Below, piece by piece: positions 9,387 to 18,759 of a stretch of DNA of 64,000 nucleotides. The translations under genes and the position numbers were made by a program. The notes under the pieces were generated by a model. The model was not told the DNA's origin and did not search any database. It worked only from the letters and a program-made list of their open reading frames with translations. Positions within the stretch are counted from its first letter, which is position 1. Every line of letters begins with the position of its first letter. Source of the stretch: Prevotella sp. (lineage in GTDB: Bacteria > Bacteroidota > Bacteroidia > Bacteroidales > Bacteroidaceae); assembly GCA_017458125.1 (NCBI GenBank), contig JAFTGB010000027.1:1-64000 (forward strand). The letters run 5' to 3'.

Positions 9387-9413
9387 AAAAACCTGCCGAG
9401 GCAGGTTTTTTTA
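9385..9413. terminator. Bidirectional intrinsic terminator after dnaA
   Basis: Perfect stem ACCTGCC/GGCAGGT (9391-9397 and 9400-9406) with a 2-base loop, flanked by A7 on the left and T8 on the right. It can stop dnaA transcription (+) and probably also nagB transcription (-). Confidence 0.92.
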
Positions 9414-9416
9414 TTA

Positions 9417-9456
9417 TTTCGGTATTACGGAATACCGGTATACCGGAATACCGAAA
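9417..9456. repeat. 40-bp near-perfect palindrome
   Basis: TTTCGGTATT...AATACCGAAA; the 40-base segment equals its own reverse complement at 36 positions and is built from repeated CGGTATWCCG units. It lies between the convergent ends of dnaA and nagB beside the terminator. It may be a dispersed palindromic repeat; function unknown. Confidence 0.75.
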
Positions 9457-9487
9457 TCTTTGTAAAGCGTTATTCCGTCGTCCTGTT

Positions 9488-10282
9488 TTACAGCAGGTTG
9501 TCTTTCTCAATGTCCTTGAAATACTTATAGGTGGAAACCTTCAGCTCGTCGGTGGCGGGCTCGTCGGCGACAATGATGCCGTGAGGGTGCATCTGCAGGG
9601 CAGAGATAGTCCACTCGTGGGTGACGGCGCCTTCGATGGCAGCCTTCAGTGCGCGTGCCTTGTGGTGGCCGTTGACCAAAATCATCACCTCCTTGGCGTC
9701 CATCACGGTGCCTACGCCAACGGTCAGTGCCAGCTTGGGAACCTTGTTGACATCGCCCTCGAAGAAGCGCGAGTTGGCAATGATGGTGTCGGTGGTCAGC
9801 GTTTTTACGCGGGTACGGCTGGTCAGGCTGGAGTAAGGCTCGTTGAAGGCGATGTGACCGTCCGGGCCGATGCCGCCGAGGAACAGGTCGATACCTCCGG
9901 CCTCACGAATCATCTCCTCGTAGTGTGCACACTCGGCAGCCAGGTCGGGGGCGTTGCCGTTGAGGATGTGGATGTTTTCCTTGGGGCAGTCGATGTGGTC
10001 GAACAGGTTGCGGGCCATAAACGAGTGGTAGCTTTCGGGGTGTTCCTCGGGCAGTCCGACATACTCGTCCATGTTGAACGTCAGCACGTTCTTGAACGAC
10101 ACGCGGCCTTCCTTGTTGGCTTTCACCAGGCAGGCATACATTCCCTCGGGTGACGAACCGGTGGGCAGTCCCAGTACGAAGGGCTTCTCCTTGGTAGGCT
10201 GGGCTTCGTTGATGCGACGGATGACGTGCTCAGCGGCCCACTGCGACATTTTCTGGTAATCAGTTTCAATAATTACTCGCAT
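9488..10282 (-). CDS. nagB: Glucosamine-6-phosphate deaminase
   Basis: A 264-residue enzyme that converts glucosamine-6-phosphate to fructose-6-phosphate and ammonia. Family motifs are clear: [12 protein letters not shown] (phosphate loop), FNMDEYVGL, the catalytic [14 protein letters not shown] and the C-terminal [12 protein letters not shown]. Start ATG 10282 gives the normal length; the longer frame to 10327 runs into the promoter at 10325-10332. It feeds amino sugars from host or cell-wall glycans into glycolysis. Confidence 0.95.
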   Translation of the reverse strand: MRVIIETDYQKMSQWAAEHVIRRINEAQPTKEKPFVLGLPTGSSPEGMYACLVKANKEGRVSFKNVLTFNMDEYVGLPEEHPESYHSFMARNLFDHIDCPKENIHILNGNAPDLAAECAHYEEMIREAGGIDLFLGGIGPDGHIAFNEPYSSLTSRTRVKTLTTDTIIANSRFFEGDVNKVPKLALTVGVGTVMDAKEVMILVNGHHKARALKAAIEGAVTHEWTISALQMHPHGIIVADEPATDELKVSTYKYFKDIEKDNLL

Positions 10283-10324
10283 AGAAATAAGTCTTTTTGT
10301 GTTTGAAATTATTTTAATCGGCGG

Positions 10325-10383
10325 CAAAGGTACTAAAAAAATCAGAAAGATGATTTATTCTTCGTTAAAAATATGTACCTTTG
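10325..10383. promoter_or_regulatory. Divergent promoters for nagB and hflX
   Basis: CAAAGGTA at 10325-10332 is TACCTTTG on the - strand, 43 bases before nagB. TACCTTTG at 10376-10383 on the + strand is 9 bases before the hflX start. The -33 elements are not obvious. Confidence 0.65.
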
Positions 10384-10391
10384 TGGCCAAT

Positions 10392-11723
10392 ATGAAGGAA
10401 TTTGTGATATCAGAAGCCAAGGCTGAGACGGCTGTACTGGTGGGACTCATCACGCAGCAGCAGGACGAGGCCAAGACGAAGGAATACTTAGACGAGCTGG
10501 AGTTTCTGGCCGACACCGCCGGGGCCGTCACCGTCAAGCGCTTTACGCAGAAGGTGCAAGGTCCGAGTCAGGTGACGTATGTCGGCAAGGGTAAGCTCGA
10601 CGAAATCAAACAATACATCAAACAGCAGGAGGATGCTTACGACGAGTGGCGCGACAGCGGCTCGCCGGAGCCGGCTGACGGCACTATGGCACCCCAGCCC
10701 GTAGGCATGGTCATCTTCGACGACGAGCTCAGCGCCAAGCAGATCCGCAACATTGAGCAGGAGCTGAAGGTGAAGATATTGGACCGCACCAGCCTGATAC
10801 TCGACATCTTTGCCATGCGCGCACAGACGGCAGAGGCCAAGACGCAGGTGGAGCTGGCGCAGTACCGCTACATGCTGCCCCGCTTGCAACGGCTGTGGAC
10901 GCACTTGGAGCGTCAGGGCGGCGGCTCGGGCAGTGGTGGCGGCAAAGGCTCGGTAGGCTTGCGCGGTCCTGGCGAGACCCAGTTGGAGATGGACCGCCGT
11001 ATCATCCTGCACCGCATCACGCTGCTCAAGCAGCGTCTGCAGGAGATAGACCAGCAGAAGACTACGCAGCGTAAGAACCGCGGGCGGCTCATCCGCGTCG
11101 CCTTGGTGGGCTATACCAATGTGGGCAAGTCGACGATGATGAACCTGCTGTCCAAGAGCGATGTCTTTGCCGAGAACAAACTCTTTGCCACCCTCGACAC
11201 CACCGTTCGCAAGATGGTCATCGACAACCTGCCGTTCCTGTTGGCTGACACCGTCGGCTTCATCCGTAAGCTGCCCACCGACCTGGTGGACTCGTTCAAG
11301 TCGACCCTTGACGAGGTGCGCGAGGCCGACCTGCTGGTGCATGTGGTAGACATCTCGCATCCCGACTTCGAGGAACAGATCAGTGTGGTGGAAAAGACGC
11401 TGGCCGATCTGGGCTGTGCTGACAAACCGTCGCTGCTGGTGTTCAATAAGATAGATGCCTACACATGGACGCCGCAGGACGAGGACGACCTGACGGAACC
11501 TACGCGTGAGAACATCTCGTTAGACGAACTGAAGCGCACATGGATGGCGAAAAGTAAAGAGCTGAGAGCAAAGAGCGACGAGTTTCCTGTTGCACCGCTG
11601 TTCATCTCTGCCAAGCAGAAAGAGAACATTGACGAGTTGCGCGATGTGCTGTATAAAAAGGTGCGCGAGCTGCATGTGCAGAAATATCCGTATAACGACT
11701 TCCTTTACCAAATAGAGGATTGA
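10392..11723 (+). CDS. hflX: GTPase HflX
   Basis: A 443-residue HflX GTPase, which binds the large ribosomal subunit and rescues or splits stalled ribosomes. It has the N-terminal HflX domain, the Gly-rich linker ending GLRGPGETQLE, then G1 GYTNVGKST (about 240), G3 DTVGFIRKLP, G4 NKID and G5 SAK. Between G4 and G5 lies an unusual stretch, KSKELRAKSDEFP (about 387-400), that resembles an insertion in the PorE-like lipoprotein in this window. Start ATG 10392 follows the -7 element; the longer frame from 10299 would run through it. Confidence 0.96.
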   Translation: MKEFVISEAKAETAVLVGLITQQQDEAKTKEYLDELEFLADTAGAVTVKRFTQKVQGPSQVTYVGKGKLDEIKQYIKQQEDAYDEWRDSGSPEPADGTMAPQPVGMVIFDDELSAKQIRNIEQELKVKILDRTSLILDIFAMRAQTAEAKTQVELAQYRYMLPRLQRLWTHLERQGGGSGSGGGKGSVGLRGPGETQLEMDRRIILHRITLLKQRLQEIDQQKTTQRKNRGRLIRVALVGYTNVGKSTMMNLLSKSDVFAENKLFATLDTTVRKMVIDNLPFLLADTVGFIRKLPTDLVDSFKSTLDEVREADLLVHVVDISHPDFEEQISVVEKTLADLGCADKPSLLVFNKIDAYTWTPQDEDDLTEPTRENISLDELKRTWMAKSKELRAKSDEFPVAPLFISAKQKENIDELRDVLYKKVRELHVQKYPYNDFLYQIED

Positions 11724-11766
11724 AAATCGTAAATCGAAAATAGAAAATCGTAAATCGTAAATAAAA
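11724..11766. repeat. Tandem linker repeat (AAATCGTAAATCGAAAAT type)
   Basis: The gap between hflX and the DUF4954 gene is filled by 7-9-base units such as AATCGTA and AATCGAA/AATAGAA. The same unit reappears at 43579-43622 and 57845-57896. Confidence 0.8.
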
Positions 11767-11774
11767 CAGGGCTT

Positions 11775-13628
11775 ATGAGAGATTACAGACAACTGACACA
11801 CGAGGAAATCAACGTGCTCGAAAGCAACAGCTGCTGGGCCGAGGACTGGAGCCGGGTGATGGTGGACGAGGCTTTCACACCGTACGGTTTCCACCGTGTG
11901 GTGTTCTACGGCAGCATCCGCTTAGGCAAGTTTGAAAAACAGGTGGAGGTGACCAAAGGGTTCACCAAGCATGCCGGCATCAACGATGCCACGCTGCGCA
12001 ATGTCACCGTTGGCGACAACTGTCTGATAGAGAAGGTGGGCAACTTCATCAACAACTACACCATCGGCGACGACTGCTACATCTCGAACATATCGACGAT
12101 GGAGACCACCGAGGGGGCCACGTACGGCGAGGGTCATGTCATCAGTGTGCTCAACGAGATGGGTGACGGCAACCTGATACTGTTCCGCGACCTGAACTCC
12201 CAGTTGGCCGCTTTCATGGTCAAGTATTTTAAAGACAAGCAGCTGAAGGACAGTATTACGCGGCTTATCAACGAGGAGATACGCTTCACTCAGCCCGAGC
12301 GTGGTACGCTGGGCAACAGGGTGAAAATCATCAATTCCAAGGAGGTCACCAATACCGTGGTGCGTGACGACTGCGAAATCAACGGTGCCGCCCGGCTCAG
12401 CGACTGCACCATCCTCTCGTCGAAGGACGATTCGGTGTTTATCGGTACGGGTGTCATCTGCGAAAACTCCATTATCTGCAACGGTTGCAGCATCACCAAT
12501 TCAGTGAAGATGCAGGACTGCTTCGTGGGCGAGGCTTGCCAGATTACCAACGGTTTCACCGCCGAGGCCTCTGTCTTCTTCGCTAACTCCTATATGGCCA
12601 ATGGTGAGGCCTGCGCCGCCTTCTGCGGACCATTCTCCGCCTCCCACCACAAGTCGAGCCTGCTCATCGGTGGCGAGTTCTCGTTCTACAATGCCGGTTC
12701 CAACACCAATTTCTCCAACCACGCCTACAAGATGGGCCCCCTGCACTACGGCACCTTAGAGCGCGGTACCAAGACGGCATCGGGTGCTTACGTGCTGATG
12801 CCTGCCAAGATTGGCGCCTTCTCGGTGTGCTTCGGCAAGCTGATGAACCACCCCGACATGCGCTGCCTGCCTTTTGCCTATCTGCTGGCTTACGGTGAGA
12901 CCATGTATATCGTGCCCGGCCGCAACATCACCACCGTCGGCCTGTACCGCGACATCAAGAAGTGGCCTAAGCGCGACAAGCGTGCGGCCAGCAGTCGCAA
13001 GAGCATCATCAACTTCGACTGGCTCTCGCCCTTCACCGTCGGCGAGATTGTGCAGGGCAAGAAGATACTGGAAAACCTGCGCCAGGCCGGAGGCCAGAAC
13101 GTGTCGTCTTACAACTTCCAGGAGTATATCATCAACGCCTCCTCGCTGAGGAAGGGCATCAAATACTACGACATAGCGCTGCGCATCTATATGGGTGCCG
13201 TGCTGAAGCGTGCCGTCAAGGGCGGTTTCCTGGGCAAGCCCACATCGACCGTCGGCGAGGGCACGTGGAACGACCTCTCCGGCCTGCTGCTGCCCGCCAG
13301 CGAGGAACAGCGCCTGTTGGACGACATCAAGAGCGGCAACGTGGAGAGCATCAAGGACGTGCTGCAGCGCTTTGACGACATCAACGACCATTACCGTGAG
13401 TACCAGTGGACGTGGACTTATAAGCTCATTCTCGACTACTACGGGCTGGACGAGCTGACCGACGAGGCCATGAAGCGCATTCGCGAAGACTATGTTCGTG
13501 CCCGCCGTGCGTGGATAGCCGAAATCCGCAAGGATGCCCAGAAGGAGTTTGACATGGGCGATGTCGAGCAGGAAGTGTATGATGACTTTATTTCCAAATT
13601 AGACCATGAGATAGACTATGAAGAGTAA
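11775..13628 (+). CDS. DUF4954 family hexapeptide-repeat protein
   Basis: A 617-residue protein conserved in Bacteroidetes. Residues about 75-290 contain repeated [LIV]-G-x4 steps (VTVGDNCLIEKVGNFINNYTIGDDCYIS and similar), the pattern of a left-handed beta-helix as in bacterial acyl- or nucleotidyl-transferases. The C-terminal 200 residues are helical. No catalytic residues can be assigned with confidence; a sugar-nucleotide or acyl transfer role is only a fold-based guess. It overlaps the downstream protease gene by 11 bases, so the two are translationally linked. Confidence 0.82.
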   Translation: MRDYRQLTHEEINVLESNSCWAEDWSRVMVDEAFTPYGFHRVVFYGSIRLGKFEKQVEVTKGFTKHAGINDATLRNVTVGDNCLIEKVGNFINNYTIGDDCYISNISTMETTEGATYGEGHVISVLNEMGDGNLILFRDLNSQLAAFMVKYFKDKQLKDSITRLINEEIRFTQPERGTLGNRVKIINSKEVTNTVVRDDCEINGAARLSDCTILSSKDDSVFIGTGVICENSIICNGCSITNSVKMQDCFVGEACQITNGFTAEASVFFANSYMANGEACAAFCGPFSASHHKSSLLIGGEFSFYNAGSNTNFSNHAYKMGPLHYGTLERGTKTASGAYVLMPAKIGAFSVCFGKLMNHPDMRCLPFAYLLAYGETMYIVPGRNITTVGLYRDIKKWPKRDKRAASSRKSIINFDWLSPFTVGEIVQGKKILENLRQAGGQNVSSYNFQEYIINASSLRKGIKYYDIALRIYMGAVLKRAVKGGFLGKPTSTVGEGTWNDLSGLLLPASEEQRLLDDIKSGNVESIKDVLQRFDDINDHYREYQWTWTYKLILDYYGLDELTDEAMKRIREDYVRARRAWIAEIRKDAQKEFDMGDVEQEVYDDFISKLDHEIDYEE

Positions 13629-16518
13629 ATGGATGTTGACGGTCTGCATGCTGCTGACTCTGAGCGTGCAGGCCAAAGAGTACAAGTATGAGACCGTCCC
13701 CGGCGACCTGACCAAGACCCGCATCTACACGTTGGACAACGGGCTGAAGGTCTACCTTAGTGTAAATACTGAGAAGCCCCGCATTCAGACCTACGTGGCC
13801 GTACGCACGGGTTCCAAGAACGACCCCGCCGAGACCACTGGTCTGGCGCACTACTTAGAGCACCTGATGTTCAAGGGCACGCAGCTGTTCGGCACTACCG
13901 ACCCCGTGGCCGAGGCCCCCTTGCTGGACGAGATAGAGCAGCGCTACGAGGCCTATCGCCGGCTGACCGACCCCGAAGCTCGCAAGAATGCCTACCACGG
14001 CATAGACAGCGTCTCGCAGGTGGCGGCACAGTATTTCATCCCCAACGAGTACGACAAGCTGATGGCGGCCATCGGGGCACAGGGCACCAACGCCTTCACT
14101 TCGAACGACGTGACCTGTTATACCGAGGACATCCCGTCGAACGAAGTCGAGAACTGGGCAAAGATACAGGCCGACCGATTCCAGCACATGGTCATCCGCG
14201 GGTTCCATACCGAGCTGGAGGCCGTCTACGAGGAGTACAACATCTACCTGACCGACGACGGCGACAAGATATGGCAGGCCTTGGGCAAGAAGCTGACGCC
14301 TACGCACCCCTACGGCACGCAGACCACCATCGGCACGCAGGAACACCTGAAGAACCCCTCCATCACCAACATCAAGAACTACTTCCGTCGTTGGTACGTG
14401 CCTAACAATGTGGCTATCTGCATGGCCGGCGACTTCAATCCCGACAGCGTCATGGCCGTCATCGACAAGTATTTCGGCCAGTGGAAGCCCGGTGCCGACG
14501 TCAGTCAGCCCGTATTCCCCCGCCAGCGTCCCCTGACAGCTCCCGCCGACACCACCGTCATCGGCCAGCAGGCCGAACAGGTCTGGTTAGGATGGCTGGC
14601 CCGTAAAGCCAGCGACATGCAGTGCGACACGCTGGAGGTCATCGAAGACCTGCTGTCCAATGGCCGTGCGGGCCTCTTCGACCTGAACCTGAACCAGCAG
14701 ATGAAGGTGCAGGTGGCACAGGCCGGCGTGCAGACCCAGCAGGACTACTCGTCGTTCCTGATGATAGGCCAGCCCAAGCCCGGCCAGTCGCTCTCGGAGG
14801 TCAAGGACCTGATGTTGGCCGAGCTGAACAACCTGAAGGAGGGACGTTTTGCCGACGACCTGCTGCAGTCTGTCGTCAACAACAAGAAACTCAACTATCA
14901 GCGTGCCCTCGACAACAACCGCTGGCGCGTCAGCCAGCACTTGGATGCCTTTATCAACGGGGAGACGTGGCAGCAGCACGTCGGCAAGCTGGACCGTATC
15001 TCGCGGATGACCAAGCAGCAGGTGGTCGACTTCGCCCGCCGCTTCTTCACTGACGGCTATGCTGTTGTTTACAAGAAACAAGGTGTCGACACCCTGCAGA
15101 AGAAGATAGACAAACCCCAGATTACGCCCATCCCCACCAACCGCGACCTGGTGAGCCAGTTCGTCAGGGACATCCAGAACGCCAAGGTGGAACCCATACA
15201 GCCGCAGTTTGTCGACTACCAGCGTGACATGACCGTCGGCGAGGTGAAGAAGGGACTGCCCCTGCTCTACAAGCAGAACACCGCGGACGACCTCTTCCAG
15301 CTTACCTTCCGCTATGAGTTCGGCCACGAGGACGACAACCGCTACGACATGGCTGCTAACTATTTAGACTATGTCGGCACCGGCACGCTGACCGCCGCCC
15401 AGGTGAAGCAGCAGTTCTACAAGCTGGCATGTAGCTACAGCGTCAACGTCAATGCCGACAACCTGACCGTGACGCTCAGCGGACTCAACGAGAACATGCC
15501 CGCCGCCCTGCAGCTGCTGGAGGACGTGCTGCACGGCGCCAAGGCCGATGCTCCGTCGTATGCGCAGTTTGTAGACCTTGTGATGAAGGGACGCGCCGAC
15601 GCCAAGCTCGACCAGCGCACCTGCTTCGACTACCTTTACCACTACGCCGTTTACGGTCCTCACAACGTGCGCCGCGCCGACATGACCGAGCAGCAGCTCC
15701 GTCAGGCCGACCCGCAGCAGTTGCTCGGCCTGCTGGCCACGCTGAGCAGCCTGCAGCACAGCGTGCTCTACTACGGGCCGCTGTCAGCCAAGGAGCTGGC
15801 CGCCGTTGTCAACAGCCGTCACAAGACGCCGAAGCAGCTGAAGCCAGTGCCCGAGGGCCAGCCCTTCACCAAGCAGCTGACCCCGCACAACGAGATTCTC
15901 ATTGCCCCGTACGATGCCAAGAACATCTACATGCGCATGTACCATAACGAGGGCTGCGACTTCAATGCCGACCAGGAAGCCACCGTCATGCTGTTCAACG
16001 AGTATTTCGGCGGCGGCATGAACGGCATCGTGTTCCAGGAGCTGCGCGAGGCGCGAGGCCTGGCCTACAACGCCTACGCCCTCTACGGTCCCGTCGGCAA
16101 GAAGAGCGAGAAGGTGAGCTACTTCACGCACATCATCACGCAGAACGACAAGATGATGGACTGCGTGCGCCAGTTCCACCAGATACTGGACTCCATACCC
16201 CAGTCGGATGCCGCCTTCGGCATAGCCAAGGAGGCCGTCATCAAGCAGTTGGCGTCGCAGCGCACCACCAAGTTTGGTGTCATCGGCTCCTACATCGGCA
16301 TGCAGCGCTTAGGTCTGGACTACGACCTCAACGCCAAGCGCTACCGCGACGTGCAGTCGCTGACGCTGCACGATATTGTAGGCTTTGAGCAGCGCCAGAT
16401 GGCTCGCAAGCCTTACCGCTACATCATCCTTGGCGACGAGAAAGAACTCGACATGCCCGCCTTGGAGCGCATCGCTCCTGTTCGTCGCCTTACGTTAGAG
16501 GAGGTGTTCGGATACTAA
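13618..16518 (+). CDS. M16 family zinc metallopeptidase (pitrilysin-like)
   Basis: A 966-residue exported peptidase with a signal peptide (1-19, ending VQA). The inverted zinc motif HYLEHLMFKGT (HxxEH, near residue 80) and the downstream glutamate region ELEAVYEEYN (near 200) mark an active N-terminal half. The C-terminal half has the second M16 fold (ELREARGLAYNAYA) without a zinc motif, as usual for the long form. It probably degrades peptides in the periplasm. Confidence 0.93.
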   Translation: MKSKWMLTVCMLLTLSVQAKEYKYETVPGDLTKTRIYTLDNGLKVYLSVNTEKPRIQTYVAVRTGSKNDPAETTGLAHYLEHLMFKGTQLFGTTDPVAEAPLLDEIEQRYEAYRRLTDPEARKNAYHGIDSVSQVAAQYFIPNEYDKLMAAIGAQGTNAFTSNDVTCYTEDIPSNEVENWAKIQADRFQHMVIRGFHTELEAVYEEYNIYLTDDGDKIWQALGKKLTPTHPYGTQTTIGTQEHLKNPSITNIKNYFRRWYVPNNVAICMAGDFNPDSVMAVIDKYFGQWKPGADVSQPVFPRQRPLTAPADTTVIGQQAEQVWLGWLARKASDMQCDTLEVIEDLLSNGRAGLFDLNLNQQMKVQVAQAGVQTQQDYSSFLMIGQPKPGQSLSEVKDLMLAELNNLKEGRFADDLLQSVVNNKKLNYQRALDNNRWRVSQHLDAFINGETWQQHVGKLDRISRMTKQQVVDFARRFFTDGYAVVYKKQGVDTLQKKIDKPQITPIPTNRDLVSQFVRDIQNAKVEPIQPQFVDYQRDMTVGEVKKGLPLLYKQNTADDLFQLTFRYEFGHEDDNRYDMAANYLDYVGTGTLTAAQVKQQFYKLACSYSVNVNADNLTVTLSGLNENMPAALQLLEDVLHGAKADAPSYAQFVDLVMKGRADAKLDQRTCFDYLYHYAVYGPHNVRRADMTEQQLRQADPQQLLGLLATLSSLQHSVLYYGPLSAKELAAVVNSRHKTPKQLKPVPEGQPFTKQLTPHNEILIAPYDAKNIYMRMYHNEGCDFNADQEATVMLFNEYFGGGMNGIVFQELREARGLAYNAYALYGPVGKKSEKVSYFTHIITQNDKMMDCVRQFHQILDSIPQSDAAFGIAKEAVIKQLASQRTTKFGVIGSYIGMQRLGLDYDLNAKRYRDVQSLTLHDIVGFEQRQMARKPYRYIILGDEKELDMPALERIAPVRRLTLEEVFGY

Positions 16519-16705
16519 AATAGAGGCAAGAAGCAAGAAGCAAGAAGTTAGAAGCAAGAGATATGAAGAACGAGGCAAGAAGCATGAAGCAGGAGGCAAG
16601 AGATAGGTTGATAAATAACGGAAAGGCAGTACAGGGACGGAAGCAGAAAGAGTATTCTCTTGCCTCTTGCTTCATGCCTCTTGCCTTTGTAGTATGCTTC
16701 TTGCT
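16519..16705. repeat. Low-complexity hairpin element at the patatin gene start
   Basis: Tandem GGCAAGAAGCAAGAAG-type units (16519-16602) are followed after about 54 bases by their reverse complement (16657-16687). The arms 16572-16602 and 16657-16687 match at 28 of 31 positions. The right arm runs into the start of the patatin coding region and encodes part of its signal peptide. Confidence 0.85.
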
Positions 16706-18740
16706 GGCCATGACCGGCACGGTGAAAGCACAAGGAACAGACTCCCTCGTGCGGCAGACGGACAGCCTACTGGTGAAGAGGCTTCAAACGGCGCCGCCCC
16801 CCCGTAAGATTGGTGTCGTACTTTGTGGTGGCGGTGCCAAAGGTGTGGCACACATCGGTGTGCTGAAAGTGCTGGAACGGGCAGGCATACCCGTCCACGT
16901 CATCACGGGCACCAGCATGGGCAGTCTTGTGGGCGGCATCTATGCCTGTGGCCACAAGGCTGCGGAACTCGACTCCATTGTGCGGGCGCAGAACTGGGCG
17001 TTCACCCTTTCCGACCGTGACGACCCCCAGAAGCTGAGCCTGCGCCAGCGTGAGAAGCAGAGCACCTATTTCCTCACTAAGACCTTCTCCTCGCGCAAGG
17101 GCGACGGCGCTTCCTCTGGCGGCTTCATTGCCGGCAAGAACATCCAGCCGCTGCTGGACACCTACACCGAGCCCTACCACGACTCCATCGACTTCAACCG
17201 CCTGCCCATCCCCTTTGCCTGCGTGGTTACCAATCTGGTGGACTACAGCGAGTATGTGTTCCACAGCGGCGTGCTCAGCAGGGCCATGCGTGCCAGCATG
17301 GCCATCCCCGGCGTCTTCTCGCCCGTCAGGACGGGTGGCATGGTGCTGGTGGACGGCGGGCTGCGTAACAACTTCCCCGTCGACGTGGCCCGCGAGATGG
17401 GTGCCGATTTCATCATCGGCGTCGACGTGCAGGAGGCCGAAAAGTCTGCCGGCGAACTGAACAGCACCATGAGCATCCTCATGCAGTTGCTGGGTCACAA
17501 CTGCAAGAATAAGTACGAGGAAAACCTGCGGCTCACCGACCTGCACATCCACATCGACACCAAGGGCTACACCGCCGCCAGCTTCTCCACCGCCGCCATC
17601 GACACGCTCATACGCCGAGGCGAGGAGGAAGCCATGAAACACTGGGACCAGTTGGTGGCGCTGCGCGAATGCCTCGGCATACCCGCCGTGCGTAGCATGG
17701 AGCAGCAGCTTGCTCCTGTTGACAAGCCGTCGTCAGCGCTGGCCGTCATCACGAACCCCAGCATCAGCATGGGTGTGCGCTTCGACAGCGAGGAGATGGT
17801 AGCCCTGCAAGCCAATGCCGAGTTGCCCTTGCGCACAAAGCTGCCTGCCGACCTGGAGCTGACCGTCCGGCTGGGCAAGCGGCTTATGGCACGTGCCGAC
17901 TTCTCGGTGCACCCCGTGAGTTTCTTCCAGCCCACCGTGTCCTACACCTTCCGCAGCAACGATATGGACTTCTACGAGAATGGCGGTAAAGCCTGCAGCA
18001 TGACCTACAATCAGCACGGCGTGCAGCTGTCGCTCTTCAACTTCGACATCCGTAACTTCCACGTCAGCATTGGTGCCGACTGGAACTACTACGACTACCA
18101 CTCCCAGCTCTTCAACCACCATCCTAAACACATGCCCGACACCGAACAGGACGATGCGGGCTACGTCAACTACGAGCTGCAGGTGGAGTACGACAGCGAG
18201 GACGACGCCTACCTGCCCACCCGTGGTGCCCGCCTGCACGGACGCTACGCCTACTACACCGACAACTTTGTGACGCTCGACGGCAAGGCGGGCATGCGCG
18301 AGTATATGCTTATGGGGCGCTTCAACTTCCCGTTGGGCGCACGCTTCAGCCTGCAGCCTATGGCCTACTTCCGCTCGGTCTACGGTCACGAGGTGCCTTT
18401 CGTGCTGAGCAACGTGATGGGTGGCGAGTGGTTCGGCCACTACCTGGAGCAGCAACTGCCCTTTGCCGGTGTGGGCAACATGGAGCTGGCATGGGACAGG
18501 CTGGCTGTAGCCCAGTTGCAGGCGCAGTACCGTCTGACACTTAACAGCGCCGTGCTGATGCGGGTGTCCGTGGGACAGAATGCCCCGACCGTCAGGGAAC
18601 TGCCCGAGTACAAGACGAAGATTGGCGCCTCCCTCAGCTATTACATGAATACCATGTTCGGACCCTTGGGCGGCAGCATCGGCTACAGCAACATCACCAA
18701 GAAGTTCTACTACTACATCAACCTCGGCTTTGTCTTCTGA
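16674..18740 (+). CDS. Patatin-like phospholipase with outer-membrane barrel domain
   Basis: A 688-residue protein: signal peptide (MPLAFVVCFLLAMTGTVKAQ), patatin domain (about 40-310) with oxyanion loop GGGAKG, nucleophile GTSMGS and catalytic Asp in DGGLRNNFP, then a BamA-like surface-antigen beta-barrel region (about 400-688). This architecture is a type Vd-like secreted lipase. ATG 16674 was chosen because it gives a normal signal peptide; an in-frame ATG at 16563 would add 37 residues translated from the repeat. The gene lies 155 bases after the M16 gene, across the repeat element. Confidence 0.88.
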   Translation: MPLAFVVCFLLAMTGTVKAQGTDSLVRQTDSLLVKRLQTAPPPRKIGVVLCGGGAKGVAHIGVLKVLERAGIPVHVITGTSMGSLVGGIYACGHKAAELDSIVRAQNWAFTLSDRDDPQKLSLRQREKQSTYFLTKTFSSRKGDGASSGGFIAGKNIQPLLDTYTEPYHDSIDFNRLPIPFACVVTNLVDYSEYVFHSGVLSRAMRASMAIPGVFSPVRTGGMVLVDGGLRNNFPVDVAREMGADFIIGVDVQEAEKSAGELNSTMSILMQLLGHNCKNKYEENLRLTDLHIHIDTKGYTAASFSTAAIDTLIRRGEEEAMKHWDQLVALRECLGIPAVRSMEQQLAPVDKPSSALAVITNPSISMGVRFDSEEMVALQANAELPLRTKLPADLELTVRLGKRLMARADFSVHPVSFFQPTVSYTFRSNDMDFYENGGKACSMTYNQHGVQLSLFNFDIRNFHVSIGADWNYYDYHSQLFNHHPKHMPDTEQDDAGYVNYELQVEYDSEDDAYLPTRGARLHGRYAYYTDNFVTLDGKAGMREYMLMGRFNFPLGARFSLQPMAYFRSVYGHEVPFVLSNVMGGEWFGHYLEQQLPFAGVGNMELAWDRLAVAQLQAQYRLTLNSAVLMRVSVGQNAPTVRELPEYKTKIGASLSYYMNTMFGPLGGSIGYSNITKKFYYYINLGFVF

Positions 18741-18759
18741 ACACATACAGGAACCAAAC

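Noticed and set aside
16563..16673. Upstream ATG extending the patatin protein by 37 residues
   Set aside because: The extension is translated repeat DNA and would bury the signal peptide; ATG 16674 gives a normal one.
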